Positions 17,517 through 26,830 are shown, numbered from the stretch's first letter. The stretch: 64,000 nt of DNA from Bordetella parapertussis (GCA_945862265.1 CAMAXP010000024.1:1-64000); one strand, 5' to 3'. Program-made: numbers and translations. Notes: generated by a model from the sequence alone, not told the origin.

Positions 17517-18464
17517 ATGTTTTTCTACTTCCTGAAGCGACTTGGACTGGTCATCCCGATTGCGATTTCGGTGACGGTCGTCTGCTTTTCACTGGTTTAC
17601 CTCGCGCCGGGCGATCCGCTTTCAGCGATCCTGCCCTCGGACGCCTCGATCGAGCTGATCGAAAAACTCAAGAAGGAGTACGGCCTCGACAAGCCGATCC
17701 CCGTCCAGTATGTGATCTGGCTGGGCAAGGCCCTGATCGGCGACCTCGGAACGTCGATTGCCACCGGGCGGCCGGTGTCGTCTGAAATCGGCCGCGCCAT
17801 CTCGAACACGCTGGTGCTCGCGTTCTTCGGTTCGGCCATCGGCTTTTCGCTCGGCCTCGCTTTCGGGACGATCGCCGGCTACAAGCAGGGCAGCTGGATC
17901 GACAAGACGGTGACCGGCATCGCGGTGGCCGGCGTGTCGGTGCCGCACTACTGGCTGGGCATGGTCCTGGTCATCATCTTCTCGGTCATCCTCGGCTGGC
18001 TGCCCGCCATGGGTGCGGGCCCCTCGGGGGAATGGGCCTGGGACCTCGAGCACATAAAGCACGTGCTGCTGCCCGCGATCACGATCTCGGTGATCCCCAC
18101 CGCGATCGTCACGCGCACGGTCCGGGCACTGGTTGCCGACATCCTCGGCCGCGAATTCGTCACGGCGCTGCGCGCCAAGGGCCTCACCGACCGGGGCGTC
18201 TTCATCCACGTGGTAAAGAACGCGGCACCCACGTCACTGGCCGTCATGGGCGTGCAGCTCGGCTACCTGATGGGCGGCTCCATCCTGGTGGAAACCGTAT
18301 TTTCGTGGCCCGGCACCGGATTCCTGCTGAACACCGCGATCTTCCAGCGCGACATCCCGCTGTTGCAGGGGACCATTCTCGTGCTGGCCCTCTTCTTCGT
18401 CGGCCTCAATCTGGTCGTGGACCTGATCCAGACCGCACTCGACCCCAGGATCAAACGGGCATGA
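17517..18464 (+). CDS. ABC importer permease, DppB type
   Basis: This 315-residue inner-membrane permease has the DppB/OppB layout: an N-terminal transmembrane helix, a periplasmic stretch with LAPGDPL and YGLDKPIPVQY, then five more helices. The coupling-loop (EAA) motif is ALRAKGLTDRGVFIHVVKNAAP. The stop overlaps the next start as ATGA. It pairs with the DppC-type protein to form the channel. Confidence 0.93.
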   Translation: MFFYFLKRLGLVIPIAISVTVVCFSLVYLAPGDPLSAILPSDASIELIEKLKKEYGLDKPIPVQYVIWLGKALIGDLGTSIATGRPVSSEIGRAISNTLVLAFFGSAIGFSLGLAFGTIAGYKQGSWIDKTVTGIAVAGVSVPHYWLGMVLVIIFSVILGWLPAMGAGPSGEWAWDLEHIKHVLLPAITISVIPTAIVTRTVRALVADILGREFVTALRAKGLTDRGVFIHVVKNAAPTSLAVMGVQLGYLMGGSILVETVFSWPGTGFLLNTAIFQRDIPLLQGTILVLALFFVGLNLVVDLIQTALDPRIKRA

Positions 18465-19345
18465 ACACGCCGCCCATCTCCGAAAAAGTCGTCGCCGCCG
18501 CGACCGCCCGCGGCTACTGGAAGAGCGTTTTCTTCCGGCTGATGCGCGACAAGGTCACGGTCGTGTGCCTGCTGGTGCTGCTCTCCGTGGTGTTCATGGC
18601 CATCTTCGCGCCGCTGATCGCGCCGTACGACCCGTTCAAGGGCTCGATCCTGAAGCGCCTCCTGCCCTTCGGCTCCGAGGGTTTCCCCCTCGGCACCGAC
18701 GAGCTCGGCCGCGACATGATCACGCGCCTGATCTACGGCGGGCGCCTGTCGCTGGTCATGGGCATCACCCCGGTGATCGCGGCGCTGGTGATCGGCGCCT
18801 TTCTCGGCATCATCGCGGGGTTCATGGGCGGGCACACCAATACTGCGATCATGCGCACGATCGACGTGTTCTACGCCTTCCCCTCGGTGCTGCTGGCGGT
18901 GGCGATCTCCGGCGCGCTGGGCGCGGGCATCTTCAACGCGATGGTGGCGCTGACCGTAGTGTTCATCCCGCCGATCGCGCGGGTGTCCGAGTCGGTGACG
19001 ACGCAGGTGCGCAGCCTCGACTTCGTGGAGGCCGCGCGCGCCTCGGGCGCGTCTTCGCTCACGATCATCCGCGTGCACATCCTCGGCAACGTGCTGGGCC
19101 CCGTCTTCATCTACTCGACGAGCCTGATCTCGGTCTCGATGATCCTCGCCTCGGGGCTGTCGTTCCTCGGCCTCGGCACCAAGCCGCCCGAAGCCGAATG
19201 GGGCCTGATGCTGAACACGCTGCGCACGGCGATCTACCTCAACCCATGGGTCGCTGCACTGCCCGGCACCATGATCTTCATCGTGTCGATCTGCTTCAAC
19301 ATGCTCGCCGACGGCCTCCGGTCCGCGATGGACGTCACGCAATGA
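18461..19345 (+). CDS. ABC importer permease, DppC type
   Basis: The 294-residue permease begins MNTPPISEKVV and has the DppC N-terminal cytoplasmic segment before helix 1. LGTDELGRDMITRLIYGGRLSL, the EAA-type loop EAARASGASSLTIIRVHILGN and the C-terminal SMILASGLSFLGLGTKPPEAEWG are family landmarks. It overlaps both neighbours by 4 bp, consistent with tight coupling of the two permeases and the first ATPase. Confidence 0.93.
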   Translation: MNTPPISEKVVAAATARGYWKSVFFRLMRDKVTVVCLLVLLSVVFMAIFAPLIAPYDPFKGSILKRLLPFGSEGFPLGTDELGRDMITRLIYGGRLSLVMGITPVIAALVIGAFLGIIAGFMGGHTNTAIMRTIDVFYAFPSVLLAVAISGALGAGIFNAMVALTVVFIPPIARVSESVTTQVRSLDFVEAARASGASSLTIIRVHILGNVLGPVFIYSTSLISVSMILASGLSFLGLGTKPPEAEWGLMLNTLRTAIYLNPWVAALPGTMIFIVSICFNMLADGLRSAMDVTQ

Positions 19346-20394
19346 CAGCACCGGAACAGGGGGATGAAGCCCCCCCGTACCCCCCGGGCGCCCGCCCCAT
19401 CCTCGAAGTCCGGGAGCTGCGCAAGCACTTCCCGCTCAAGACCGGGATGTTCGGCCAGGGCGCGGGGACCGTGCACGCAGTCGACGACATTTCGTTTTCC
19501 GTGATGACGGGCGAGACGCTCGGCATCGTAGGCGAGTCCGGCTGCGGCAAGTCCACCACCGCGCGCCTGCTGATGCGCCTGATCGATCCTGATGCGGGGC
19601 GCGTGCTGCTCGACGGCAAGGGCATTGCCGAACCTGCGCCCACCGGGCTCGAGGTGCGCGACGCGCGACGCCAGATGCAGATGGTGTTCCAGGACTCGTT
19701 TGCCTCGCTCAACCCGCGCCTGACGATCGAGGATTCGATCGCCTTCGGGCCGATCGTCCACGGGCTCCCGACGAAACAAGCCAAGGCGCGCGCGCGGGAA
19801 CTGCTCAACAAGGTCGGCCTCGCGCCGGAACGCTTTGCTGCGCGCTACCCGCACGAACTTTCCGGCGGGCAACGCCAGCGGATCAACATCGCAAGGGCGC
19901 TGGCCCTCGAGCCGCGCATCGTGATCCTGGACGAAGCCGTATCCGCACTCGACAAGTCGGTGGAGGCGCAGGTGCTGAACCTGCTCCTCGACCTCAAGAA
20001 GGAGTTCGGCCTCACCTACCTCTTCATCTCGCACGACCTCAACGTCGTACGCTACATGAGCGACCGGGTGATGGTGATGTACCTCGGCAAGGTCGCCGAG
20101 ATCGGGCCGGTGGAGTCGATCTACGGCCGGACCGCACATCCTTACACCACCGCGCTGCTCTCGGCCATGCCCTCGATGGACCCAGGCAAGCGCACCGAGG
20201 CCCCGCCGCTGGTCGGCGACCCGCCCAGCCCCATCGACCCGCCGCCGGGCTGCCGCTTCCGTACGCGCTGCCCGCATGCCGAAGAAATCTGTGGGGCAGG
20301 CGACCCTGTACTGGCCATGGCCGGCGAAGCGCACCACGTCGCCTGCCTGATGATGAAAGCCGGCTCGGGCCACAGCAAAGCCCCGGCAGCATAA
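19342..20394 (+). CDS. ABC importer ATP-binding protein, DppF type
   Basis: This 350-residue ATPase energises the importer. Visible motifs are Walker A GESGCGKST, the Q-loop at MVFQDSFASLNPRL, signature [15 protein letters not shown], Walker B IVILDEAVSALD and the H-loop SHDL. The C-terminal oligopeptide-transporter domain with the CRFRTRCPHAEEIC cysteine cluster is present, as in DppF/OppF. The start overlaps the DppC stop (ATGA). Confidence 0.93.
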   Translation: MTAPEQGDEAPPYPPGARPILEVRELRKHFPLKTGMFGQGAGTVHAVDDISFSVMTGETLGIVGESGCGKSTTARLLMRLIDPDAGRVLLDGKGIAEPAPTGLEVRDARRQMQMVFQDSFASLNPRLTIEDSIAFGPIVHGLPTKQAKARARELLNKVGLAPERFAARYPHELSGGQRQRINIARALALEPRIVILDEAVSALDKSVEAQVLNLLLDLKKEFGLTYLFISHDLNVVRYMSDRVMVMYLGKVAEIGPVESIYGRTAHPYTTALLSAMPSMDPGKRTEAPPLVGDPPSPIDPPPGCRFRTRCPHAEEICGAGDPVLAMAGEAHHVACLMMKAGSGHSKAPAA

Positions 20395-20411
20395 GCATAC
20401 TGGAGACAACC

Positions 20412-20609
20412 ATGACGAAAAAGCACACCCCCGAATCCGCTACCGCACTGCTGGCGCTGGTCGGCGTGGCGGTCGAACCGTCGCGCGCCGCAAGCGTGGC
20501 CGGCACGCTGAACACCCAGGTCACCGGCGCGAACAAGGCCTTCGCGGCCCTCACGTTCGAGACCGAACCGGCGACCTACCTTAAGGTCGCCGCGGAGGAA
20601 GCACCATGA
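20412..20609 (+). CDS. AtzG-like small protein (DUF4089), amidase partner
   Basis: This 65-residue protein resembles AtzG, the small subunit that binds and stabilises the amidase AtzE (1-carboxybiuret hydrolase), a GatC-like arrangement. The helical ESATALLALVGVAVEPSRAASVAGTLN and the C-terminal FETEPATYLKVAAEE fit the DUF4089 pattern. It overlaps the amidase start as ATGA, which supports a complex made in equal amounts. A role in cyanuric acid breakdown specifically is not supported, because no AtzD-type ring-opening enzyme is visible here. Confidence 0.75.
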   Translation: MTKKHTPESATALLALVGVAVEPSRAASVAGTLNTQVTGANKAFAALTFETEPATYLKVAAEEAP

Positions 20610-22021
20610 GCCCCGCAGAGATCCTCGAACTGTCCTCGGCCGGCCTCGCCCGCGCCATCCGCGCAAATAAAGTCACTTCGCTTGCCGCGATGGAGGCGGT
20701 GCTCGCGCGCGCCGACAGCGTCCAGTCCAAGCTCAACTGCTTCGTACGGATCGACCGCGAGGAAGCGCTTGCGGCCGCGAAACTGGCCGATGCCGAACTC
20801 GCGCGCGGCCAGGTGCGGGGCCCGCTTCACGGCGTGCCCATGGCGCACAAGGACATGTACTACCGCGAGGGCGTGCCTTCGTCCTGCGGCTCGAAGATCA
20901 AGCGCGACATGCCCGCGCTGTCCACAGCCACGGTACTCAAGAAGCTCGACGCAGCTGGCGCGATCCAGTTCGGCGTGCTGAACATGGCCGAGTTTGCCTA
21001 CGGCCCCACCGGGCACAACTACCACCTCGGCCACTGCCGCAACCCCTGGAACACCGACTACATCACCGGCGGCTCGTCCTCGGGATCCGGCTCCGCCGTC
21101 GCCGCGCGCGCGGCCTTTGCTGCGCTGGGGTCGGACACCGGCGGCTCGATCCGTGCCCCGGCAACCTTCTGCGGCCTGTCCGGCATCAAGCCGACCTGGA
21201 GCCGCGTCTCCCGCGCGGGTGCCATGCCGCTGTCGTTCTCGATGGACACCGTCGGCCCGCTCAACCGCACGGTCGAGGACTGCGCGCTGATCATGGGCGT
21301 CACCGCCGGCGCGGACCCGCTCGACCCGACGGCCAGCCAGCACCCGGTGTCGGATTACATGGGCCAGCTCGGCCGCGGCATCAAGGGCCTGCGCATCGGC
21401 ACGCCCAAGGGCTACTTCTACGACAACATGGACCCGGAGATCGAATCGATCATCCGCGCGAGCCTCGAGGTCTACGCCAAGCTCGGCGCCGAGATCGTCG
21501 AGGTCGAGCTGCCCGACATGGAGCCGTGGAGCTACGCCGCGGTGATGATCATCGCCGCCGAGGCCGGCGCCGCGCACGCCAACTGGATGCGCACCCGGCC
21601 TCAGGACTACTCCGACCAGGTGCGGGCCCGGATCGAGCTCGGCATGTCGGTGCCCGCCACGACCTACATCGAGAGCCTGCGCCTGCGCGGCATCGCCCTG
21701 CAGCAGTTCTCCAAGGCCGTGTTCGGCAAGGTGGACGTGCTGCATGCCCCCTCGGTCAACTTCCAGACGCCCACCATCGCCGAGACCGACGTGGGCGGCG
21801 GCACCACCATGATGAGCGTGATGAACAACATCACCCGCCTCACGCGCCCGGGCAACTTCCTCGGCCTGCCGGTGCTGTCGGTGCCGGCCGGGTTCGCCAA
21901 GAACGGGATGCCGACCGCGATGCAGCTGATCGGCCGCCAGTTCGACGAGGCGACCCTGTTCACCGCCGGGCACGCCTACCAGCAGGCGACCGACTGGCAT
22001 ACGAAGGCGCCAAAGGTCTAG
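20606..22021 (+). CDS. AtzE-like amidase (amidase-signature family)
   Basis: The 471-residue enzyme has the full amidase-signature Ser-cisSer-Lys triad: Lys82 (MAHKDMYY), Ser156 (GGSSSGSGSAVAA) and nucleophile Ser180 (SDTGGSIRAPA). The gene lies between two ABC ATPase genes of an importer and directly after an AtzG-like partner. It therefore most likely hydrolyses an amide or carbamoyl compound brought in by that transporter. AtzE acts on 1-carboxybiuret; the pair here could act on biuret-like, ureido or acylated amino compounds. The exact substrate is unknown. Confidence 0.85.
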   Translation: MSPAEILELSSAGLARAIRANKVTSLAAMEAVLARADSVQSKLNCFVRIDREEALAAAKLADAELARGQVRGPLHGVPMAHKDMYYREGVPSSCGSKIKRDMPALSTATVLKKLDAAGAIQFGVLNMAEFAYGPTGHNYHLGHCRNPWNTDYITGGSSSGSGSAVAARAAFAALGSDTGGSIRAPATFCGLSGIKPTWSRVSRAGAMPLSFSMDTVGPLNRTVEDCALIMGVTAGADPLDPTASQHPVSDYMGQLGRGIKGLRIGTPKGYFYDNMDPEIESIIRASLEVYAKLGAEIVEVELPDMEPWSYAAVMIIAAEAGAAHANWMRTRPQDYSDQVRARIELGMSVPATTYIESLRLRGIALQQFSKAVFGKVDVLHAPSVNFQTPTIAETDVGGGTTMMSVMNNITRLTRPGNFLGLPVLSVPAGFAKNGMPTAMQLIGRQFDEATLFTAGHAYQQATDWHTKAPKV

Positions 22022-22023
22022 GC

Positions 22024-22992
22024 ATGGCCGAACCCCTCGTCTCCGTCCGCAACCTCTCCGTCGCGTTCACCAACAGCGGCAAGTCGATCCACGCCGTGAA
22101 CGGCGTGGACTTCGACCTGGCGGCGGGCGAGGTGCTGGGTGTGATCGGCGAGTCGGGCAGCGGCAAGAGCGTCACGCTGCGCGCGCTGCTGCGCATCCTG
22201 CCGCCCAAACGGACGAAGATCGGCGGGACGATCCGCGTCGACGGTCGCGATGCCCTGGCGCTCGCCGGACGGGAGCTCGAGGACTACCGTGGCAGCATCG
22301 TGTCGATGATCTTCCAGGAGCCGATGCTCGCGTTCGACCCGGTGTTCTCGATCGGCGACCAGATCGCCGAGTCGGTGATCCGCCACCGCGGCGTGGGCAA
22401 GGCCGCCGGCCGCGCCCGGGCGCTGGAGATGCTGGAACGCGTGCAGATCCCCAACGCCAAGCGCCGGCTGGATGCCTACCCGCACGAGATGTCGGGCGGC
22501 ATGCGCCAGCGCGCGATGATCGCACTGGCCCTCGCCTGCTCGCCCAAGCTGCTGCTCGCCGACGAGCCCACCACGGCGCTGGATGCCACAGTGCAGATCC
22601 AGATCCTCCTGCTCCTGCGTGAGCTGCAGCGCGAACTCGGCATGTCGGTCATCTTCGTCACCCACGACGTGGGCGTCGCCTGCGAAGTGGCCGACCGCGT
22701 GGCGGTGATGTACGCCGGGCGCATGGTGGAGAGCGGCACCGTGTCCGAGGTCATGCAGCACCCGCAGCACCCCTACACCTCCGGCCTGCTTTCCTCGATC
22801 GTGCGCGGCGAGCTCAAGGGCACCCGCATCGAGGCCATCCCCGGCTCCCCGCCGGACCTCGCCAACCTCCCGCCCGGATGCAGCTTTGCGCCGCGCTGCA
22901 AGTTCGCGAAAGACGAGTGCCGGGCGGAAGTGCCCAAGGGCGTGGAGCGCGAGGGCGGGCGGATCGTGCGCTGCGTGCTGGCAGGAAAGTGA
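22024..22992 (+). CDS. ABC importer ATP-binding protein, DppD type
   Basis: This 322-residue ATPase is the second of the importer. It has Walker [10 protein letters not shown], signature [15 protein letters not shown], Walker [13 protein letters not shown], the H-loop THDV, and the C-terminal [14 protein letters not shown] cysteine cluster of oligopeptide-type ATPases. It starts 3 bp after the amidase stop, placing the amidase pair physically inside the transporter operon. No clear terminator follows before the convergent pdxA homologue. Confidence 0.93.
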   Translation: MAEPLVSVRNLSVAFTNSGKSIHAVNGVDFDLAAGEVLGVIGESGSGKSVTLRALLRILPPKRTKIGGTIRVDGRDALALAGRELEDYRGSIVSMIFQEPMLAFDPVFSIGDQIAESVIRHRGVGKAAGRARALEMLERVQIPNAKRRLDAYPHEMSGGMRQRAMIALALACSPKLLLADEPTTALDATVQIQILLLLRELQRELGMSVIFVTHDVGVACEVADRVAVMYAGRMVESGTVSEVMQHPQHPYTSGLLSSIVRGELKGTRIEAIPGSPPDLANLPPGCSFAPRCKFAKDECRAEVPKGVEREGGRIVRCVLAGK

Positions 22993-23082
22993 CTTCCGGA
23001 TCAGCGTTAAAGTCAAAGATTCAGGTTTATAGATCGGCTCCAGAAGACGCTATCCTGACAGTCGTATTTCCAGTTTTGAAAA

Positions 23083-24096
23083 TCACGTCGATGCTGCCAT
23101 GGAATGCGCAGGGGCAAGTTCCACCGCTTGGCGAAGTGCCTCGAGCAGACTGCGTTCATCCGCTCTCCCGGTCCCGGCGATGTCGAACGCGGTGCCGTGG
23201 TCCACTGAGGTGCGCACGAAGGGCAATCCCACGGTCACGTTGACCCCTGCCTCGAGCCCCAGCACCTTGACCGGCCCGTGACCTTGGTCGTGGTACATCG
23301 CGACCACAAGGTCGAAATCTCCGCGCACCGCACGGAAAAACAGGGTGTCTGCAGGCAGCGGGCCGTAGACCTTCCAGCCCCGCGCAGTACACGCCTCGAT
23401 CCCGGGGGCGATCTTGCCCTCTTCCTCCCCGCGGCCAAAGAGCCCGTTTTCCCCGGCGTGCGGGTTGATCCCGCAGACAGCGATGCGCGGGTCCGGTACG
23501 CCGGCATTGACCAGCACGGCCCGTCCACGCGCGATCGTGCGCTCGACCAGCCCGGGATTGATGCGCTCCACTGCGTCCAGGATGCCGATATGCGTGGTCA
23601 CGTGAATCACCCGCAGTTTCGGCGCCATCAGCAGCATCGAAACCTCCTTGGTGCCCGTGAGTTCGGCGAGTAGTTCGGTATGCCCGGGGTATTTGTGGCC
23701 GCCGGCGTGCATGGCTTCCTTGTTCAGGGGGGCGGTGCAGATCGCTGCGACCTTGCCCGCGCTCGCCAGTTCCACGGCGCGAGCGATGTAGCGATAGGCC
23801 GCATCTCCCGCGATTGCGGACAGTTTTCCGAAGGGAAGGTCCGCCGGGATGAGGCCAAGGTCGATGCATTCGACGGTGCCGGGCTCGTAGACCGCTTCAT
23901 CTGGCGAGGCGACCGCCCTCACGCTCAGCTTGCTGCCGACGATCCGGCCGGCCGCCTCGAGGCGCGCGCGGTCCCCGATAACGAGAGGGCGCAGGAGGTC
24001 GTACACCTCGAGATGCGCGAGGCTCTTCATGATGATTTCGGGCCCGACGCCCGCGGCGTCGCCCATGGTGATGCCGATGACGGGGCGGTTCAACAT
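23083..24096 (-). CDS. pdxA: 4-hydroxythreonine-4-phosphate dehydrogenase family (PdxA/PdxA2)
   Basis: This 337-residue NAD-dependent dehydrogenase has the PdxA signature: ITMGDAAGVGPEI at the N-terminus, TAPLNKEAMHAGGHKYPGHTELL with metal-binding His, MYHDQGHGPVKVLG and SVDHGTAFDIAGTGRA. PdxA makes the precursor of pyridoxal phosphate. PdxA2-type paralogues instead oxidise four-carbon acid phosphates such as erythronate or threonate phosphate. Neighbouring catabolic genes and a divergent Bug receptor, with no pdxJ or ksgA nearby, make a catabolic paralogue plausible. The start at 24096 discards a 77-residue non-homologous leader. Confidence 0.85.
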   Translation of the reverse strand: MLNRPVIGITMGDAAGVGPEIIMKSLAHLEVYDLLRPLVIGDRARLEAAGRIVGSKLSVRAVASPDEAVYEPGTVECIDLGLIPADLPFGKLSAIAGDAAYRYIARAVELASAGKVAAICTAPLNKEAMHAGGHKYPGHTELLAELTGTKEVSMLLMAPKLRVIHVTTHIGILDAVERINPGLVERTIARGRAVLVNAGVPDPRIAVCGINPHAGENGLFGRGEEEGKIAPGIEACTARGWKVYGPLPADTLFFRAVRGDFDLVVAMYHDQGHGPVKVLGLEAGVNVTVGLPFVRTSVDHGTAFDIAGTGRADERSLLEALRQAVELAPAHSMAAST

Positions 24097-24168
24097 TGCG
24101 AATCGTTGTCTTGCTGCAATGTTCGCAGGGTAGCATCCTGCATCGCATCCCAAGCAGAGGAGACAAGT

Positions 24169-25140
24169 ATGCGAAACGCCATGGCAATCCTGGCATCGGC
24201 ACTGCTCGCGCTGTCGCTGGCAGCCCAGCCCGTTGCAGCACAACCCTACCCGACCAAGCCGGTGCGCCTGATCGTGCCGTTTCCACCGGGCGGGGTGACG
24301 GATATCGTCGGCCGCATCCTTGCGCAAAGGCTTGGCGAAAGCCTCGGCCAGCAGGTTGTCGTGGACAACCGCGGCGGCGCAGCTGGCGCAATCGGTGCGC
24401 AGGCAGCCGCCAAGTCAGCCCCGGACGGCTATACGCTTCTGATGGCCACGGCGACTCACGCGATCAACGCCACGCTGATCCCGAACCCGAACTTCGATCT
24501 CGTCAGGGACCTCGCACCGGTGTCCCTCGCTGCCTCTGTGCCGCTGCTCCTCGCCGTCAACCCGTCTTTCCCTGCCCGGGATGTGAAGGAACTTGTAGCT
24601 GCAGCGGCCGCCAGGCCGGGCCAGGTGAACTTCGCATCAGGCAGCACCGGCTCGGCCTCGCACCTCGCGGGGGAGATGCTGAAGACCATGGCGAAAGTGG
24701 ACATGGTGCATATCCCGTACAAGGGCGGCAGCCTCGGTATCCAGGATCTCGTGGCCGGGCAGGTGCAGCTGATGTTCGAGAACATGCCCTCGATCCTGCC
24801 CTTCGTCCAATCGGGTCGCCTGCGCGGGCTCGCCGTCACCGGCGCAAAGCGCTCCCCGGCCGCGCCGGAATTGCCCACCATGATCGAGTCCGGTTACCCG
24901 GCGTTCGAGGCTGGGTCGTGGTACGGCCTTTTCGCCCCCGCCGGCACGCCTCCGGACATCGTCTCGCGCCTGAATGCCGACATGGTGAAATCCCTCCGTA
25001 CGCCGGAAACGCGCAAGCTGCTGTCACAGCAGGGTGCCGAGCCGGTCGGCAACAGCGAGGCCGAGTTCACCGCGTTCATCCGCGACGAGATCGCCAAATG
25101 GGGCCGGGTCATCAAGGCCGCGAACGTCAAGATAGAATGA
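24169..25140 (+). CDS. Bug/TctC-family periplasmic solute receptor
   Basis: The 323-residue extracytoplasmic receptor has a signal peptide (MRNAMAILASALLALSLAAQPVAAQ). It shows the Bug signature YPTKPVRLIVPFPPGGVTD, VVDNRGGAAGAIGAQ, KSAPDGYTLLMAT and a C-terminal FIRDEIAKWGRVIKAANVKIE. Such receptors serve tripartite tricarboxylate transporters, but in Burkholderiales most lack adjacent TctAB genes, as here. GAGGAGA precedes the ATG. It is divergent from pdxA and 4 bp ahead of the phosphoesterase gene, so these may act on related substrates. The ligand is unknown. Confidence 0.9.
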   Translation: MRNAMAILASALLALSLAAQPVAAQPYPTKPVRLIVPFPPGGVTDIVGRILAQRLGESLGQQVVVDNRGGAAGAIGAQAAAKSAPDGYTLLMATATHAINATLIPNPNFDLVRDLAPVSLAASVPLLLAVNPSFPARDVKELVAAAAARPGQVNFASGSTGSASHLAGEMLKTMAKVDMVHIPYKGGSLGIQDLVAGQVQLMFENMPSILPFVQSGRLRGLAVTGAKRSPAAPELPTMIESGYPAFEAGSWYGLFAPAGTPPDIVSRLNADMVKSLRTPETRKLLSQQGAEPVGNSEAEFTAFIRDEIAKWGRVIKAANVKIE

Positions 25141-25144
25141 TTTC

Positions 25145-25951
25145 GTGAAGCTGCTGCAGATCACCGATACGCACGTCGGCCGGCCGGGGTTCGTGAACTA
25201 CGGCGTCGATCCCCGCGCGCGCCTCGAGGCCTGCGTCGCCGACATCAACGCCCACCATGCCGATGCGGCGCTGTGCCTCGTGACGGGCGACCTGGTCAAC
25301 GACGGTTCGGCTGAAGAGTATGCGAACCTGGAACCGGTACTGCGCGCGCTCAAGATGCCTTTCCGGGTGATGACCGGGAATCACGACGACCGGTCCAACC
25401 TGAGGCGGTTCTTTCCTGAAACGCCGGTGGATGCGAACGGGTTCTACCAGGGCAGTATCGACGTGCCCGGAGGCAGGCTGCTGATGCTCGACACGCTCCG
25501 CCTCAACAAGGCTTCCGGCGAATTGTGCCAACAAAGGCTGGCCTGGCTGTCCGCCGCCCTTGCAGCCGCCAACGACTCCATCTACATCGCCATGCACCAC
25601 CCTCCCATGGCTGTCGGCGTCGAGTACATGGATGCGATCGGTCTGACCGAAAGCCACGGCTTCTGGAATGCCGTCGAACCGCATCGCGCACGCATCAAGC
25701 TCATCGTATTCGGCCATGTGCACCGGCCGGTGTCCGGCATATATCGCGGCATCGCCTTCGCAGGATGCCCCTCCACGGTCCACCAGGTCGCGCTGGAACT
25801 GGGTCCGCAGAAGGAGTTCCACCTCCACTTCAACCACGAACCGCCCTGCTACGCGATCCTCGACCTCACGGACCAGGGGTGCATAGTCCACCAGCAGCGC
25901 TACATGGAGAACTGGAAGGTGATCCCGCGGCAAGGAAAGCAAAAAGGCTGA
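25145..25951 (+). CDS. Calcineurin-like metallophosphoesterase (cyclic nucleotide/glycerophosphodiester type)
   Basis: This 268-residue cytosolic phosphodiesterase carries all class III motifs: D-x-H in ITDTH (Asp8, His10), GDLVND (Asp49), GNHDD (Asn79, His80), MHHPP and GHVHRP. The fold resembles CpdA and GpdQ. Candidate substrates are 3',5'-cAMP or glycerophosphodiesters; the motifs do not decide between them. The GTG start at 25145 lies 4 bp after the Bug receptor stop, and a gene for a cyclic-nucleotide-binding protein lies 170 bp downstream in convergent orientation. Confidence 0.87.
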   Translation: MKLLQITDTHVGRPGFVNYGVDPRARLEACVADINAHHADAALCLVTGDLVNDGSAEEYANLEPVLRALKMPFRVMTGNHDDRSNLRRFFPETPVDANGFYQGSIDVPGGRLLMLDTLRLNKASGELCQQRLAWLSAALAAANDSIYIAMHHPPMAVGVEYMDAIGLTESHGFWNAVEPHRARIKLIVFGHVHRPVSGIYRGIAFAGCPSTVHQVALELGPQKEFHLHFNHEPPCYAILDLTDQGCIVHQQRYMENWKVIPRQGKQKG

Positions 25952-26003
25952 CTTTCTCGCGCATTGTCGCTGCGCTGCACTTTCGGTTCCCGTACTCCCA
26001 GCT

Positions 26004-26099
26004 ATGAAAATAACCAAACCCACCTTCGCCGCCCTCGCGCCCGGCGGCGTCGCGGGCTGGCACACGCACCCCGGCGACGAGATTACGTACCGGATGTAA
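26004..26099 (+). pseudogene. Cupin-domain remnant
   Basis: A 31-codon frame from ATG 26004 to TAA 26099 encodes a fragment with GWHTHPGDEITYR. This matches the first metal-binding motif of cupins (G-x-H-x-H-P-x-x-E-x-x-Y), but the rest of the barrel is absent and the frame stops where the conserved VLEG segment should follow. It has no clear Shine-Dalgarno. I read it as the stump of a deleted cupin gene; a functional micropeptide is unlikely. Confidence 0.5.
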
Positions 26100-26124
26100 G
26101 GTGAGGCCGAAGAGCCGCCCCGAA

Positions 26125-26652
26125 CTAGGCCCTCCGCACCACCGTGTAGGTCCGCGCCCGCTCCGGCTCCGGGGCCGGCGCCGCCTCGGCGGCCTCGATG
26201 GCTGCGCGCTTGTGCAGGATCACCTCCTCGTCGAGCGTGATGAGGCACTTGGCCAGCATCTGGGCCATGTTCCGAAAGAGCAGCACGGCCGCCTTCTGCT
26301 CGGACATGACGGCGGCTTTTGACAACCGGATCGCCACGCTCGGCTCCAGCGCGCGCACCGATGCGCTGCGCGTGCGGTTGGCCACCAGCGCGATTTCGCC
26401 AAAATGCTGGCCGGGTTCGACCTTGGCGATGCGCACATGCTTGCCACCGCTGGTGCGGAACACCTCGAAAGCGCCCTGGGTGACGATGTACATGGCATGC
26501 CCTTCGGCCCCTTCCTCGAAGACCAGGTCGCCCGGCACGAAGCTCATGCTCGAGGCCTGGCGCAGCAGCGCGGACACGCTGTCGACGTCCATCTCCCGGA
26601 AGAGTTCCACGCCGCTGACGAGCTTCAGCAGCAATGTGTCAATTTCCTTCAT
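26125..26652 (-). CDS. Cyclic nucleotide-binding domain protein
   Basis: This 175-residue protein has a single cNMP-binding (CRP-like) beta-roll at about residues 10-125. Typical segments are SFVPGDLVFEEGAEGHAMYIVTQGAFEVF, the PGQHFGEIALVANRTRSASVRAL phosphate-binding cassette (FGEIAL then RSA), and a C-helix. No DNA-binding helix-turn-helix follows; the tail is an Ala/Glu/Pro-rich stretch, so it is not a classical Crp/Fnr activator. The start at 26652 follows GGGAGGA; an ATG 10 codons upstream is less likely. It may be a regulatory subunit or a stand-alone sensor. Confidence 0.8.
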   Translation of the reverse strand: MKEIDTLLLKLVSGVELFREMDVDSVSALLRQASSMSFVPGDLVFEEGAEGHAMYIVTQGAFEVFRTSGGKHVRIAKVEPGQHFGEIALVANRTRSASVRALEPSVAIRLSKAAVMSEQKAAVLLFRNMAQMLAKCLITLDEEVILHKRAAIEAAEAAPAPEPERARTYTVVRRA

Positions 26653-26830
26653 TGGCAGGGTCCTCCCGTGCACGGGATGCAATTCCGCGCGTTATGGCAG
26701 AAACGGGAGTCTGCAGCCCGCCCGCGGGTGCCAATGCCGTGAAATAGTTGCCGAAAGCAGCTCTTTTCCGGGCTTAGGCCGGGGCGGTTACTGCCGATAA
26801 TCCTCCCAGTGCTCCGCTACGGAGGTTGCC

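Noticed and set aside
20412..22021. Cyanuric acid degradation cluster (AtzD-AtzE-AtzH)
   Set aside because: Only AtzG/AtzE-like genes occur and no cyanuric acid hydrolase is visible, so only the amidase pair is claimed.
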